Of a stretch of 64,000 bases of DNA, positions 33,221 to 41,218 are shown one piece after another. The stretch lies in contig CABJAM010000006.1 in the NCBI GenBank assembly GCA_902363555.1, positions 451,854-515,853 of the forward strand. Direction: 5' to 3'. Both the position numbers and the translations under genes were made by a program. The stretch is from Lachnospiraceae bacterium. Lineage in GTDB: Bacteria; Bacillota; Clostridia; Lachnospirales; Lachnospiraceae. Numbering within the stretch: position 1 is the stretch's first letter; each line of letters opens with the position of its first letter. The notes beneath the pieces were generated by a model. That model was not told the DNA's origin, ran no database searches, and was given only the letters and a program-made list of their open reading frames with translations.

Positions 33221-33250
33221 AAAAAGAACATAGAAATATGTTCTTTTTTT
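33221..33250 (+). terminator. Terminator of the SDR/NTF2 operon
   Basis: AAAAAGAACATA pairs with TATGTTCTTTTT, ending in seven T residues. Confidence 0.9.
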
Positions 33251-33260
33251 ATTGTTCCTA

Positions 33261-33289
33261 TTGACGAAAAAACAATGGGAAGTTACAAT
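33261..33289 (+). promoter_or_regulatory. Promoter of the purine operon
   Basis: TTGACG (33261-33266), a 17-bp spacer and TACAAT (33284-33289), about 75 bases before purE. No purine or ZTP riboswitch is recognisable in the leader. Confidence 0.7.
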
Positions 33290-33366
33290 AAGTGTGTCGA
33301 AACCCGAAGATTTATCTATTTATAAGTATTGATAATAAGTTTAATTAATTTAAGGAGGATCCTTTC

Positions 33367-33879
33367 ATGGGTGCAAAAGTTGGTATTGTAATGGGTAGTG
33401 ATTCTGATCTGGCTGTAATGAGCAAAGCCGCCGATGTTTTAGAGGAGCTCGGCGTAGAATTTGAGATGACGATTATTTCGGCACACAGGGAGCCGGATGT
33501 ATTTTTTGAATATGCGAAGAGTGCGGAGAGCAAAGGGTGGAAGGTGATCATCGCCGGCGCCGGTATGGCGGCTCATCTGCCTGGAATGTGCGCGGCGATC
33601 TTCCCGATGCCGGTCATCGGCGTGCCGATGCACACCACAAGCCTTGGCGGGAGAGATTCCCTTTATTCCATCGTTCAGATGCCCTCAGGGATCCCGGTAG
33701 CTACCGTAGCAATCAATGGCGGGGCCAATGCAGGTATTCTTGCCGCAAAGATTCTGGCTACCAGCGATGAAGCTCTGCTGGAGCGCCTGAAAGCCTATTC
33801 CGCCAAGATGAAGGATCAGGTTGTGGCCAAGGCTGACAAGCTTTCCAAGGTAGGCTACAAGGATTACATGAAAGGATGA
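33367..33879 (+). CDS. purE: N5-carboxyaminoimidazole ribonucleotide mutase
   Basis: 170 residues, class I PurE. It converts N5-CAIR to CAIR in purine synthesis. The active-site loop MGSDSDLAVMSKAADVL and the SAHREPDVFFEYA segment, with the catalytic His, are complete. The ATG follows AAGGAGG. It is first gene of purE-purF-purM-purN-purD; purK is not in the window. Confidence 0.94.
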   Translation: MGAKVGIVMGSDSDLAVMSKAADVLEELGVEFEMTIISAHREPDVFFEYAKSAESKGWKVIIAGAGMAAHLPGMCAAIFPMPVIGVPMHTTSLGGRDSLYSIVQMPSGIPVATVAINGGANAGILAAKILATSDEALLERLKAYSAKMKDQVVAKADKLSKVGYKDYMKG

Positions 33880-33884
33880 CACAG

Positions 33885-35243
33885 ATGGACAAGGTGATGG
33901 ACCGCTGCGGGCTTTTTGGTCTGTATGATCAGGATACTTTCGATACGGCCCGGGTGATTTATTACGGTTTATTTTCATTGCAGCACCGGGGCGTGGAGGC
34001 CGCCGGTATTTGCGTAAATCACGACGGGAAGTTTCTTTATAAAAAGGATAAGGGGCTGGTGACCGACGTTTTTGACGAGGACAGCCTGAAAAAGCTTCCG
34101 GGCCGCATCGGCATTGGGCACGTGTTGCGCTATGCGGGCAATGATGCTGTGGAAAATGCCCAGCCCATTGTTATCCGATACACCAACGGGCATATGGCCG
34201 TGGCCATGAACGGCGGGCTTACCAATCTGGAGGAGCTGCGCCATGAGCTGGAGCTGACGGGCGCTGTGTTTCAGACGATGGAGGCGGCGGAGGTGGTTTC
34301 CGTGCTCATCTCCAGGGCGCGGACGCAGTATCCGACCATTGAGGAAGCCATTGCCCATGTGATGCCCATGCTTAAAGGCGGTTATGCCATGCTGGTGATG
34401 ACCCGCCATAAGCTGATCGGTGTCCGCGACAGTCACGGCCTGCGGCCACTGATGCTGGGCAAAAAGAAAAACTCCTGGTTTTTATCATCGGAGACATGTG
34501 CCTTTAACGAGCTGGATGTGGACTACGTCAAAGACATAGATCCGGGAGAAATCGCAGTGATCAACCAGCGGGGCGTCAATTTCCTGGACGTGGGCGCGGA
34601 CCAGGGCAGTGCCTTGTGTATATTTGAATATATTTATCATTCCCGTCCGGATAGTGAAATTTCCGGGCTGGAAGTTTATAAAGCCCGGGCGGCTATGGGC
34701 CGGGAGCTGGCAAAGGCAGCGCTGACCAATGCCGATGCGGTGATCTGGGTGCCGGATTCCGGTCTGGCCACGGCCACCGGTTATTCGGAAATGTCGGGAA
34801 TCCCTCTGGTGGACGCGTTTGTAAAGAACCGTTATTTTGGTACAAAGCTGCTCAAGCCGGATGCGGAGATGTTTGGCCGCGGCATTAATATGAAGCTGTC
34901 GGTGATCCGAAGCCGGGTGGCGGGCAAACGGGTCGTGGTGGTGGATGATTCCATGATTGCCGGAACGACGGCGAAGATTTTTGTCAGCGCTCTTAAAGAG
35001 GCCGGAGCCAAAGAGGTCCATTTGCGCATCAGTGCGCCGCCGGTGCGGTTTGTCTGCCCTTACGGGGCGGCTTCGCCGGATGCGTCGGCGCTGGAGGCCG
35101 GCGGACGGTCCGTGGATGAGATCTGCCGGGATATCGGGGCCGATTCCCTGGCGTTTCTGCCCCAGGAAGCTATGCTTCGGGCATGTGCGGAGGCTGGCTG
35201 CGGGTTCTGCTGCGCCTGCTTTGACGGGAACTACCCGGCGTGA
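33885..35243 (+). CDS. purF: Amidophosphoribosyltransferase
   Basis: 452 residues from the ATG at 33885 (AAAGGA eight bases before); another ATG at 33876 overlaps the purE stop. The N-terminal glutaminase Cys follows a short propeptide (MDRCGLFG) that would be removed. The PRPP motif VVVVDDSMIAGTT and the C-terminal Cys group (CGFCCACF) fit the iron-sulfur type found in Bacillus. It commits PRPP to purine synthesis. Confidence 0.94.
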   Translation: MDKVMDRCGLFGLYDQDTFDTARVIYYGLFSLQHRGVEAAGICVNHDGKFLYKKDKGLVTDVFDEDSLKKLPGRIGIGHVLRYAGNDAVENAQPIVIRYTNGHMAVAMNGGLTNLEELRHELELTGAVFQTMEAAEVVSVLISRARTQYPTIEEAIAHVMPMLKGGYAMLVMTRHKLIGVRDSHGLRPLMLGKKKNSWFLSSETCAFNELDVDYVKDIDPGEIAVINQRGVNFLDVGADQGSALCIFEYIYHSRPDSEISGLEVYKARAAMGRELAKAALTNADAVIWVPDSGLATATGYSEMSGIPLVDAFVKNRYFGTKLLKPDAEMFGRGINMKLSVIRSRVAGKRVVVVDDSMIAGTTAKIFVSALKEAGAKEVHLRISAPPVRFVCPYGAASPDASALEAGGRSVDEICRDIGADSLAFLPQEAMLRACAEAGCGFCCACFDGNYPA

Positions 35244-35301
35244 GCGCAGAAGCGTAACCTTAGAAAAATTAACATTTGCTATGATGGAGGATAAATTAAG
35301 C

Positions 35302-36327
35302 ATGGATTATAAAAATTCTGGTGTGGATATTGAAGCGGGCTATGAATCCGTAAAATTAATGAAAAAATTTGTACAGAGCACGATGCGTCCGGAGGTATTG
35401 ACGGATATCGGCGGATTTTCCGGCGCTTTTTCCATGAATGCTTTTAAAAATATGGAGGAGCCCACCCTCGTATCCGGTACAGACGGTGTGGGAACAAAAT
35501 TAAAGCTGGCGTTTGTGATGGACAAGCATGATACCGTGGGAATCGACTGTGTGGCCATGTGTGTCAACGATATCGCCTGCGCCGGCGGTGAGCCGCTGTT
35601 TTTCCTGGATTACATTGCCTGCGGCAAAAACTATCCGGAAAAGATTGCAACCATCGTCAGCGGTGTGGCTGATGGCTGCCGTCAGGCCGGGGCTGCCCTC
35701 ATTGGCGGAGAAACTGCGGAAATGCCCGGCTTCTACCCGGAGGATGAGTACGATCTGGCCGGTTTTGCCGTAGGTGTTGTGGATAAGAAGGATTTGATTA
35801 CAGGCAAGGAGTTAAAGCCCGGCGACACGCTCATCGGTATTGCATCCTCCGGCGTTCACAGCAATGGATTTTCCCTGGTGCGCAAGGTTTTTGATATGAC
35901 AAAAGAAGCTCTGGATACATACTATGACGAGCTTGGAAAAACACTTGGTGAAGCTTTACTGGCGCCTACAAAGATCTATGTGAAGGCGCTCAAGGCTTTA
36001 AAGGCTGGCGGCGTGAAGGTGGAGGCGTGCAGCCATATCACCGGCGGCGGTTTTTATGAAAATGTACCCCGGATGCTTCCGGAAGGTGTTCATGCAGTGA
36101 TCCGCAAGGACAGCTACGAAGTGCCGGCGATTTTCCGCTTAATGGCTGCCAAAGGCAATATTGAAGAAAAAATCATGTATAATACGTACAATATGGGTAT
36201 CGGTATGGTCATCGGCGTTCATCCTGAGGATGCCGCAAAAGCAATCGAGCTTCTTGAGGCTGCCGGAGAAACGGCCTATGTGATCGGTGAGACAACGGCC
36301 GGGGAGGCAGGCGTGACCTTATGTTAA
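35302..36327 (+). CDS. purM: Phosphoribosylformylglycinamidine cyclo-ligase (AIR synthetase)
   Basis: 341 residues from the ATG at 35302, with GGAGG eleven bases before it. The frame is open far upstream inside purF, but that part is not PurM-like. Typical marks are GVDIEAGYESV at the start, GTDGVGTKLKLAF, and GGETAEMPGFYPEDEYDLAG for nucleotide binding. It closes the imidazole ring of AIR. The 3' end overlaps purN by seven bases. Confidence 0.95.
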   Translation: MDYKNSGVDIEAGYESVKLMKKFVQSTMRPEVLTDIGGFSGAFSMNAFKNMEEPTLVSGTDGVGTKLKLAFVMDKHDTVGIDCVAMCVNDIACAGGEPLFFLDYIACGKNYPEKIATIVSGVADGCRQAGAALIGGETAEMPGFYPEDEYDLAGFAVGVVDKKDLITGKELKPGDTLIGIASSGVHSNGFSLVRKVFDMTKEALDTYYDELGKTLGEALLAPTKIYVKALKALKAGGVKVEACSHITGGGFYENVPRMLPEGVHAVIRKDSYEVPAIFRLMAAKGNIEEKIMYNTYNMGIGMVIGVHPEDAAKAIELLEAAGETAYVIGETTAGEAGVTLC

Positions 36328-36950
36328 AGCTGGCGGTTCTGGTGTCCGGAGGTGGAACAAATCTCCAGGCCATCATTGACAATATTGAAAATGGAAAAAT
36401 TACCAATGCCACCATCGCCGCGGTTATCAGCAATAATAAAAATGCCTATGCTCTGGAGCGGGCGAAAGCCCATGGGATCGCGCAGGTGTGCATTTCCCCT
36501 AAGGATTTTGAAAATCGGGCGCTGTTTAATGAGGCGCTGCTGGATTATCTTGTAAAGGCTCAGATCGATCTGATCGTGCTGGCCGGATATCTGGTAGTCG
36601 TTCCTCAGATCGTCATCGAACGTTTCCGCAACCGGATCATCAACATTCATCCGTCGCTGATCCCGGCGTTTTGCGGCACCGGCTATTATGGGCTGAAGGT
36701 CCATGAAGCCGCCCTTAAAAAGGGCGTGAAGGTGAGCGGGGCCACGGTCCATTTCGTGGACGAGGGGACAGATACCGGCCCGATCATTATGCAAAAAGCT
36801 GTGGACGTGCTTCCAGGGGATACACCCGAGATACTTCAGCGGCGTATTATGGAAAATGCCGAGTGGGTGCTCCTGCCGGCGGCCATCGACGCCATTGCCA
36901 ACGGACAGGTGGAGCTCAGGGATAATATTGTAACCGTACATGCGAAATAA
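36321..36950 (+). CDS. purN: Phosphoribosylglycinamide formyltransferase
   Basis: 209 residues. It transfers a formyl group from 10-formyl-THF to GAR. Family motifs are LVSGGGTNLQAIID at the N-terminus, NIHPSLIPAF with the catalytic Asn and His, and HFVDEGTDTGPII with the catalytic Asp. The ATG lies inside the end of purM, so translation is coupled. Confidence 0.95.
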   Translation: MLKLAVLVSGGGTNLQAIIDNIENGKITNATIAAVISNNKNAYALERAKAHGIAQVCISPKDFENRALFNEALLDYLVKAQIDLIVLAGYLVVVPQIVIERFRNRIINIHPSLIPAFCGTGYYGLKVHEAALKKGVKVSGATVHFVDEGTDTGPIIMQKAVDVLPGDTPEILQRRIMENAEWVLLPAAIDAIANGQVELRDNIVTVHAK

Positions 36951-37028
36951 GGGTAACCGTTCAGAGGGGCCGAACTGCTGCAAGTAAGGATGCGGCGGAT
37001 AGGCTTGAATGGATATGGAGGAATAGAG

Positions 37029-38300
37029 ATGAAAGTTTTAATTGTCGGAAGCGGCGGCAGAGAACACGCCATTGCCGTCAGTGTGGCCAAAAGCCCCAGG
37101 GTGGATAAGATCTACTGTGCACCGGGCAATGCCGGTATTGCGTCCATTGCGGAATGTGTGCCCATTGCTGCCATGGATTTTGATGCGCTTGTGGCATTTG
37201 CCAAAGAAAAATGTGTGGACCTGACCATTGTAGGTATGGATGATCCGTTGGTGGGCGGCATTGTGGATGTATTTGAGGCGGAAGGCTTGAGAGTTTTCGG
37301 ACCGCGCCAAAATGCGGCGATCATCGAGGGCTCCAAAGCATTTTCCAAGGAACTGATGAAAAAATATAACATCCCCACAGCCGGGTATGAAACCTTTGAC
37401 AATGCGGACGATGCGATCAAATATCTGGAAAACGCGGCCATGCCCATTGTGTTAAAGGCGGACGGTCTGGCGCTGGGCAAGGGCGTGCTGATCTGCAATA
37501 CGCTGGAGGAGGCCAAAGCCGGTGTAAAGACGATCATGCTGGATAAGCAGTTTGGTAATGCCGGCGACCAGCTCGTTATCGAGGAATTTATGACCGGCCG
37601 GGAAGTATCCGTGCTGTGTTTTTGCGACGGAACCCATATCAAGCCCATGACCAGCGCCCAGGACCACAAGAGGGCTCTGGATGGCGATAAAGGCTTAAAT
37701 ACCGGCGGCATGGGAACATTTTCACCCAGCCCGTTCTACACGAAGGCGGTTCAGGAATTTTGCGAAACTCACGTATACCAGGCCACTATGGATGCCATGA
37801 AGGCCGAGGGGCGGCCGTTTGTGGGCATACTTTTCGTCGGTCTGATGCTGACCAAGGACGGTCCGAAGGTGCTGGAATACAATGCCCGGTTTGGCGATCC
37901 GGAGGCGCAGGTAGTGCTGCCGCGGATGACGTCGGATCTGGTGGAAGCCTTTGAGGCGTGCATCGACGGTACTCTGGATCAGTATGACCTTCAGTTTGAG
38001 GACAATGCGGCCGTATGTGTCGTACTGGCTTCCGACGGCTATCCGGTAAGCTATGGCAAGGGCTATGCGATCACAGGCTTTGAAAAATTCGATGCGGCGG
38101 ACGGTTATTACTGCTTCCATGCCGGCACGGCATTTAAGGATGGACAGATCGTGACCAACGGCGGCCGGGTGCTGGGCGTTACAGCCACCGGCGAGGACCT
38201 TAAGGCGGCCCGGGGCAATGCTTATAAGGCCACAGAATGGATCGAATTTGAAAATAAATATATGCGCCACGATATTGGTAAAGCCATTGATGAGGCGTAA
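37029..38300 (+). CDS. purD: Phosphoribosylamine-glycine ligase
   Basis: 423 residues from the ATG at 37029 after TATGGAGGAATAGAG; the frame is open 39 bases upstream but without a site. The N-terminal Rossmann segment VLIVGSGGREHAIA and the ATP-grasp core (PIVLKADGLALGKGV, FVGILFVGLMLTKDGPKVLE, NARFGDPEAQ) are complete. It ligates glycine to phosphoribosylamine, the second step of the pathway. It is the last gene of the operon, 78 bp after purN. Confidence 0.95.
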   Translation: MKVLIVGSGGREHAIAVSVAKSPRVDKIYCAPGNAGIASIAECVPIAAMDFDALVAFAKEKCVDLTIVGMDDPLVGGIVDVFEAEGLRVFGPRQNAAIIEGSKAFSKELMKKYNIPTAGYETFDNADDAIKYLENAAMPIVLKADGLALGKGVLICNTLEEAKAGVKTIMLDKQFGNAGDQLVIEEFMTGREVSVLCFCDGTHIKPMTSAQDHKRALDGDKGLNTGGMGTFSPSPFYTKAVQEFCETHVYQATMDAMKAEGRPFVGILFVGLMLTKDGPKVLEYNARFGDPEAQVVLPRMTSDLVEAFEACIDGTLDQYDLQFEDNAAVCVVLASDGYPVSYGKGYAITGFEKFDAADGYYCFHAGTAFKDGQIVTNGGRVLGVTATGEDLKAARGNAYKATEWIEFENKYMRHDIGKAIDEA

Positions 38301-38305
38301 TAGGT

Positions 38306-38345
38306 GATCGCGCCGCCCGGGAGTAGGAACCCGGGCGGCGCGATC
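38306..38345. terminator. 16-bp GC-rich hairpin ending the purine operon
   Basis: GATCGCGCCGCCCGGG (38306-38321) pairs perfectly with its complement at 38330-38345. The T-run is weak (GTTCTT). The genes on both sides converge here. Confidence 0.75.
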
Positions 38346-38354
38346 GTTCTTATG

Positions 38355-38879
38355 TCAGAATTTTTCTTTTAATGAATTTATCCAGGCCTCGATCGTCTCT
38401 GCCAATACAAATTGCTGCTGCAAAACCGCCATGCCGGTCTGGGGGATTTCCGGCACATCTTTTTTCATCTGAATATTTTCTTCCAGATAGCTTTTTAATA
38501 TCTTAACGTTACTTGCTATGTTTTCCAGACATTCCTTCTGCTTTTTCAATGGGAGGCTGTCTAAGTTTACGATCACGGCATTAAAATCCAGGAAAATATG
38601 AATAGGCTTGCAGGCAATTTCGAGCATAAGCTTTTCAAATTCTTTCTGACCGGCCGCCGTTAATGAGTAAACGGCTTTTTCTGCCATTTTTCCTTCTTTT
38701 ACTGTATTACTTGTAACAAAGCCCTTTTCCTCCAGTTGGATAACCTTTTTATAGATGGATGGGGTGCTGATTTTTACCCAGCGGGATATATTTCTGTATT
38801 CCACTAATTTCTGAATATCATAAGCGCTCAGCGCTTCCTTTTTCAAAATACCGAGAACGATCAGATCAATTGTTGCCAT
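38355..38879 (-). CDS. PadR family transcriptional regulator
   Basis: 174 residues from the ATG at 38879, which has GGAGG five bases before it; the ATG at 38891 overlaps that site. The winged helix of PadR is clear (LGILKKEALSAYDIQKLVEY, then TPSIYKKVIQLEEKGFV), followed by the C-terminal dimer helices. It is divergent from a MATE efflux gene, and a repeated palindrome lies in both promoters, so it most likely represses itself and the pump until a toxic ligand binds. Confidence 0.85.
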   Translation of the reverse strand: MATIDLIVLGILKKEALSAYDIQKLVEYRNISRWVKISTPSIYKKVIQLEEKGFVTSNTVKEGKMAEKAVYSLTAAGQKEFEKLMLEIACKPIHIFLDFNAVIVNLDSLPLKKQKECLENIASNVKILKSYLEENIQMKKDVPEIPQTGMAVLQQQFVLAETIEAWINSLKEKF

Positions 38880-38897
38880 AAGTTCCTCCATTTCTGC

Positions 38898-38983
38898 TTG
38901 ACAAGTACTATAAATTATAGTAATATGTGTTCCACAGCTGTTATGCTATAAATTATAGTACTATATATTAGAACTTGTGTCAA
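38898..38983. promoter_or_regulatory. Facing promoters with twin PadR-type operators
   Basis: Plus strand: TTGACA (38898-38903), 17 bp, TAATAT (38921-38926), with the palindrome TACTATAAATTATAGTA (38906-38922) filling the spacer. Minus strand: TTGACA (38983-38978), 17 bp, TACTAT (38960-38955), overlapping a second CTATAAATTATAG (38946-38958). Each operator covers one promoter core. Confidence 0.75.
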
Positions 38984-39031
38984 GGATGAATCTTCCGGAA
39001 GGATTCACAAAGAAAAGGAGATGTTTCATAA

Positions 39032-40423
39032 ATGAATGAGCAAAATAAGAAGATGAAGCTGTTAGGAGAGACGCCCATCCCTAACGCGCTTTTGGCCATG
39101 GGGCTGCCTACGATGGTCGGCATGATGATCAATGCGTTATATAATCTGGTGGACGCCTATTTTGTGGGCGGGCTTGGAACAAGTCAAATGGGGGCGATAT
39201 CGGTGGCCTATCCCATAGGACAGGTCGTCGTAGGGCTTGGGCTTTTGTTTGGCAACGGGGCGGCGTCCTATATTTCCAGATTATTAGGGCGCGGTGAAAG
39301 TGAAGCTGCCAATAAGACAGCCAGCACGGCCATATACAGCAGTATTGTGTCGGGAGCTGTTATAATTATAGGAACGCTTATTTTTCTAAGCCCGATTTTA
39401 AAGCTTTTGGGAGCGACGCCGAGTATATTGCCTTACGCCAGGGCCTATGCGGGAATATATATTGTCTCATCTATTTTCAATGTTTTTAATGTGACAATGA
39501 ATAATATCGTTACCAGCGAGGGCGCAGCCAAAACGACCATGCTGGCACTGCTTTCCGGAGCTTTGCTGAACATGATCCTGGACCCGGTGTTTATCTATGT
39601 TCTCAACTGGGGTGTCGCCGGGGCGGCCATTGCCACCGCCATTTCACAGGTGGTATCCACCCTGGTATATCTGGGGTATGCGCTCAGTAAAAAAAGTGCC
39701 TTCAGTTTTCGGTTGAAGGATTGCTGCTTTTCAAAAAAGATGATGCGGGAAATTATGAAGATTGGTATTCCGACACTGGTATTTCAGCTTTTGACCAGCC
39801 TGGCCATTGCACTTGTAAATGTGAAAGCGAAGGGCTATGGGGATTCGGTGGTGGCAGGAATGGGCGTCGTGACACGGATTATTTCCATGGGCAGCCTCAT
39901 GGTATTTGGATTTATTAAAGGCTTTCAGCCGATTGCCGGGTACAGCTACGGTGCTAAAAAATATAACCGGCTGAATGAAGCGATTCGGACATCCATCATC
40001 TGGTCAACAGTATTTTGCGTAATCTTTGGATTATTGTTGGTCATATTTCCGTCCGCGATCATTGCCCAATTCACAACCGGCGATGTGGAATTTATACATA
40101 TCGGACAAAATGCACTGAGGGCCAATGGTCTGTCGTTTATGCTCTTTGGTTTTTATACGGTCTATTCATCACTTTTCCTTGCTCTGGGGAAAGCCGGACA
40201 GGGATTTTTCCTGGGGGTTTGCAGGCAGGGGATATGTTTTGTTCCGGTCATTTTAATACTTCCGATGGTGTGGGATGTCAATGGTATTATGTATGCACAG
40301 CCGATCGCGGATGTTCTTTCCGCGGTGATTGCCGCATTTATGGCGGTACGGCTCCACAGGGAATTGGGAGCGTCAAAATCCGTAGCGGGGGTGTCTCGGG
40401 CCCCTGGAAACAAGAAAGTGTAG
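39032..40423 (+). CDS. MATE family efflux transporter
   Basis: 463 residues with twelve membrane segments in two homologous halves. MATE marks include GLPTMVGMMINALYNLVDAY at the start, GNGAASYISRLLGRGESE, and ILDPVFIYVLNWGVAGAA. It would export cationic drugs or dyes using Na+ or H+. The ATG follows AAAAGGAGATG. It is controlled by the divergent PadR regulator; no other gene shares the transcript. Confidence 0.9.
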   Translation: MNEQNKKMKLLGETPIPNALLAMGLPTMVGMMINALYNLVDAYFVGGLGTSQMGAISVAYPIGQVVVGLGLLFGNGAASYISRLLGRGESEAANKTASTAIYSSIVSGAVIIIGTLIFLSPILKLLGATPSILPYARAYAGIYIVSSIFNVFNVTMNNIVTSEGAAKTTMLALLSGALLNMILDPVFIYVLNWGVAGAAIATAISQVVSTLVYLGYALSKKSAFSFRLKDCCFSKKMMREIMKIGIPTLVFQLLTSLAIALVNVKAKGYGDSVVAGMGVVTRIISMGSLMVFGFIKGFQPIAGYSYGAKKYNRLNEAIRTSIIWSTVFCVIFGLLLVIFPSAIIAQFTTGDVEFIHIGQNALRANGLSFMLFGFYTVYSSLFLALGKAGQGFFLGVCRQGICFVPVILILPMVWDVNGIMYAQPIADVLSAVIAAFMAVRLHRELGASKSVAGVSRAPGNKKV

Positions 40424-40487
40424 TGGGTGGCGCGGGGGCGGATAGTAACGTGAATTATTAAGTACAGGATAGTTATTAAGCAATGGC

Positions 40488-40516
40488 TTGACATTTTACA
40501 CTGCTTGCTTTAGACT
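40488..40516 (+). promoter_or_regulatory. Promoter of the toxin-antitoxin pair
   Basis: TTGACA (40488-40493), a 17-bp spacer and TAGACT (40511-40516). It starts a ~95-base leader to the antitoxin ATG. Confidence 0.65.
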
Positions 40517-40615
40517 GTAAAGAAAGAAGAAGGGGAATTTGATTTTTTTTGTTTCCAGACTGTTCAACAATATAATTGCCATGTTCAAGTCAATAAATAT
40601 TAAGGAAGTGAAATT

Positions 40616-40825
40616 ATGAGTAATAGAGATGTTGCTAAAAATCTTATAGACCAAATTCCTGAAAACAAACTGATTTATATTATTGCTTACCTGCAAGGGG
40701 CTGCAATCCCGGATGAAACACCTAATGCTGAAACCATAGCGGCAATAGAGGAATTGGAAAACGGTGGTGGTACTGTATTTACAGGAAGTACAGAAGCCTT
40801 GTTTGCTGAATTGATGGAGGGATAA
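40616..40825 (+). CDS. Antitoxin of a YafQ-type toxin-antitoxin pair
   Basis: 69 residues, acidic, with a helical N-terminus (DVAKNLIDQIPENKLIYIIA) and a tail rich in Glu/Gly/Thr ending TEALFAELMEG, which likely wraps the toxin. It does not look like a standard RelB/DinJ ribbon-helix-helix. The role is assigned mainly from its place 2 bp before a YafQ-like toxin. ATG after AAGGAAGTG. Confidence 0.75.
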   Translation: MSNRDVAKNLIDQIPENKLIYIIAYLQGAAIPDETPNAETIAAIEELENGGGTVFTGSTEALFAELMEG

Positions 40826-40827
40826 GT

Positions 40828-41100
40828 ATGCTTGATGTACGATATTCCACCAAGTTTAAAAGAGATTTTAAAATCTGCATAAAGCGTGGATATAAGATGG
40901 TCTTATTGCAACAGGTGATTGACACTTTACGTATTCCAGAAGTACTTCCGGCTAAGAATAAAGACCATACTTTGATTGGCAATTATTCTGGATACAGAGA
41001 ATGCCACATAGAGCCGGATTGGCTGCTCATATACAAACAAACGGATGACGAGTTGAGATTAGACCGTACAGGTACCCATGCTGATTTATTCGGAATGTGA
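40828..41100 (+). CDS. YafQ family mRNA-interferase toxin (RelE superfamily)
   Basis: 90 residues, normal for YafQ. Conserved active-site stretch: HTLIGNYSGYRECHIEPDWL, then LLIYKQTDDELRLDRTGTH with the catalytic His region and a final ADLFGM. It would cut mRNA on the ribosome unless bound by the upstream antitoxin. The start is coupled to the antitoxin stop through GGAGGGATAAGT. The pair is followed by a terminator. Confidence 0.9.
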   Translation: MLDVRYSTKFKRDFKICIKRGYKMVLLQQVIDTLRIPEVLPAKNKDHTLIGNYSGYRECHIEPDWLLIYKQTDDELRLDRTGTHADLFGM

Positions 41101-41118
41101 TTGAATATTTGAAATCAA

Positions 41119-41150
41119 GGCAGCAGTTTTTCTGCTGCCGTTCTTTTTTT
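41119..41150 (+). terminator. Terminator of the toxin-antitoxin operon
   Basis: GGCAGCAG pairs with CTGCTGCC around TTTTT, followed by GTTC and seven T residues. Confidence 0.9.
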
Positions 41151-41190
41151 CGTAAATCAACGAACCGTAAAGGTGCGTTAGCTCTCTGCG
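41151..41190 (+). repeat. Decayed copy of the terminator-linked hairpin repeat
   Basis: Directly after the T-run comes CGTAAATCAACGAACCGTAA then AGGTGCGTTAGCTC, aligning with GCGCGAAGCAACGAGCCATAAAGG..GAGCTC at 21135. The stem no longer pairs well. This is the third case of this element starting exactly at a terminator end. Confidence 0.45.
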
Positions 41191-41218
41191 ATAAACGTAT
41201 ACGATATGGAGGTTTTAT

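Noticed and set aside
33168..33366. Possible purine or ZTP riboswitch before purE
   Set aside because: None of the conserved loop sequences of either class could be found; only a terminator and a plain promoter.
34957..35301. Upstream extension of the purM reading frame into purF
   Set aside because: The translation there is an Arg-rich shadow of purF; PurM homology begins only at the ATG at 35302.
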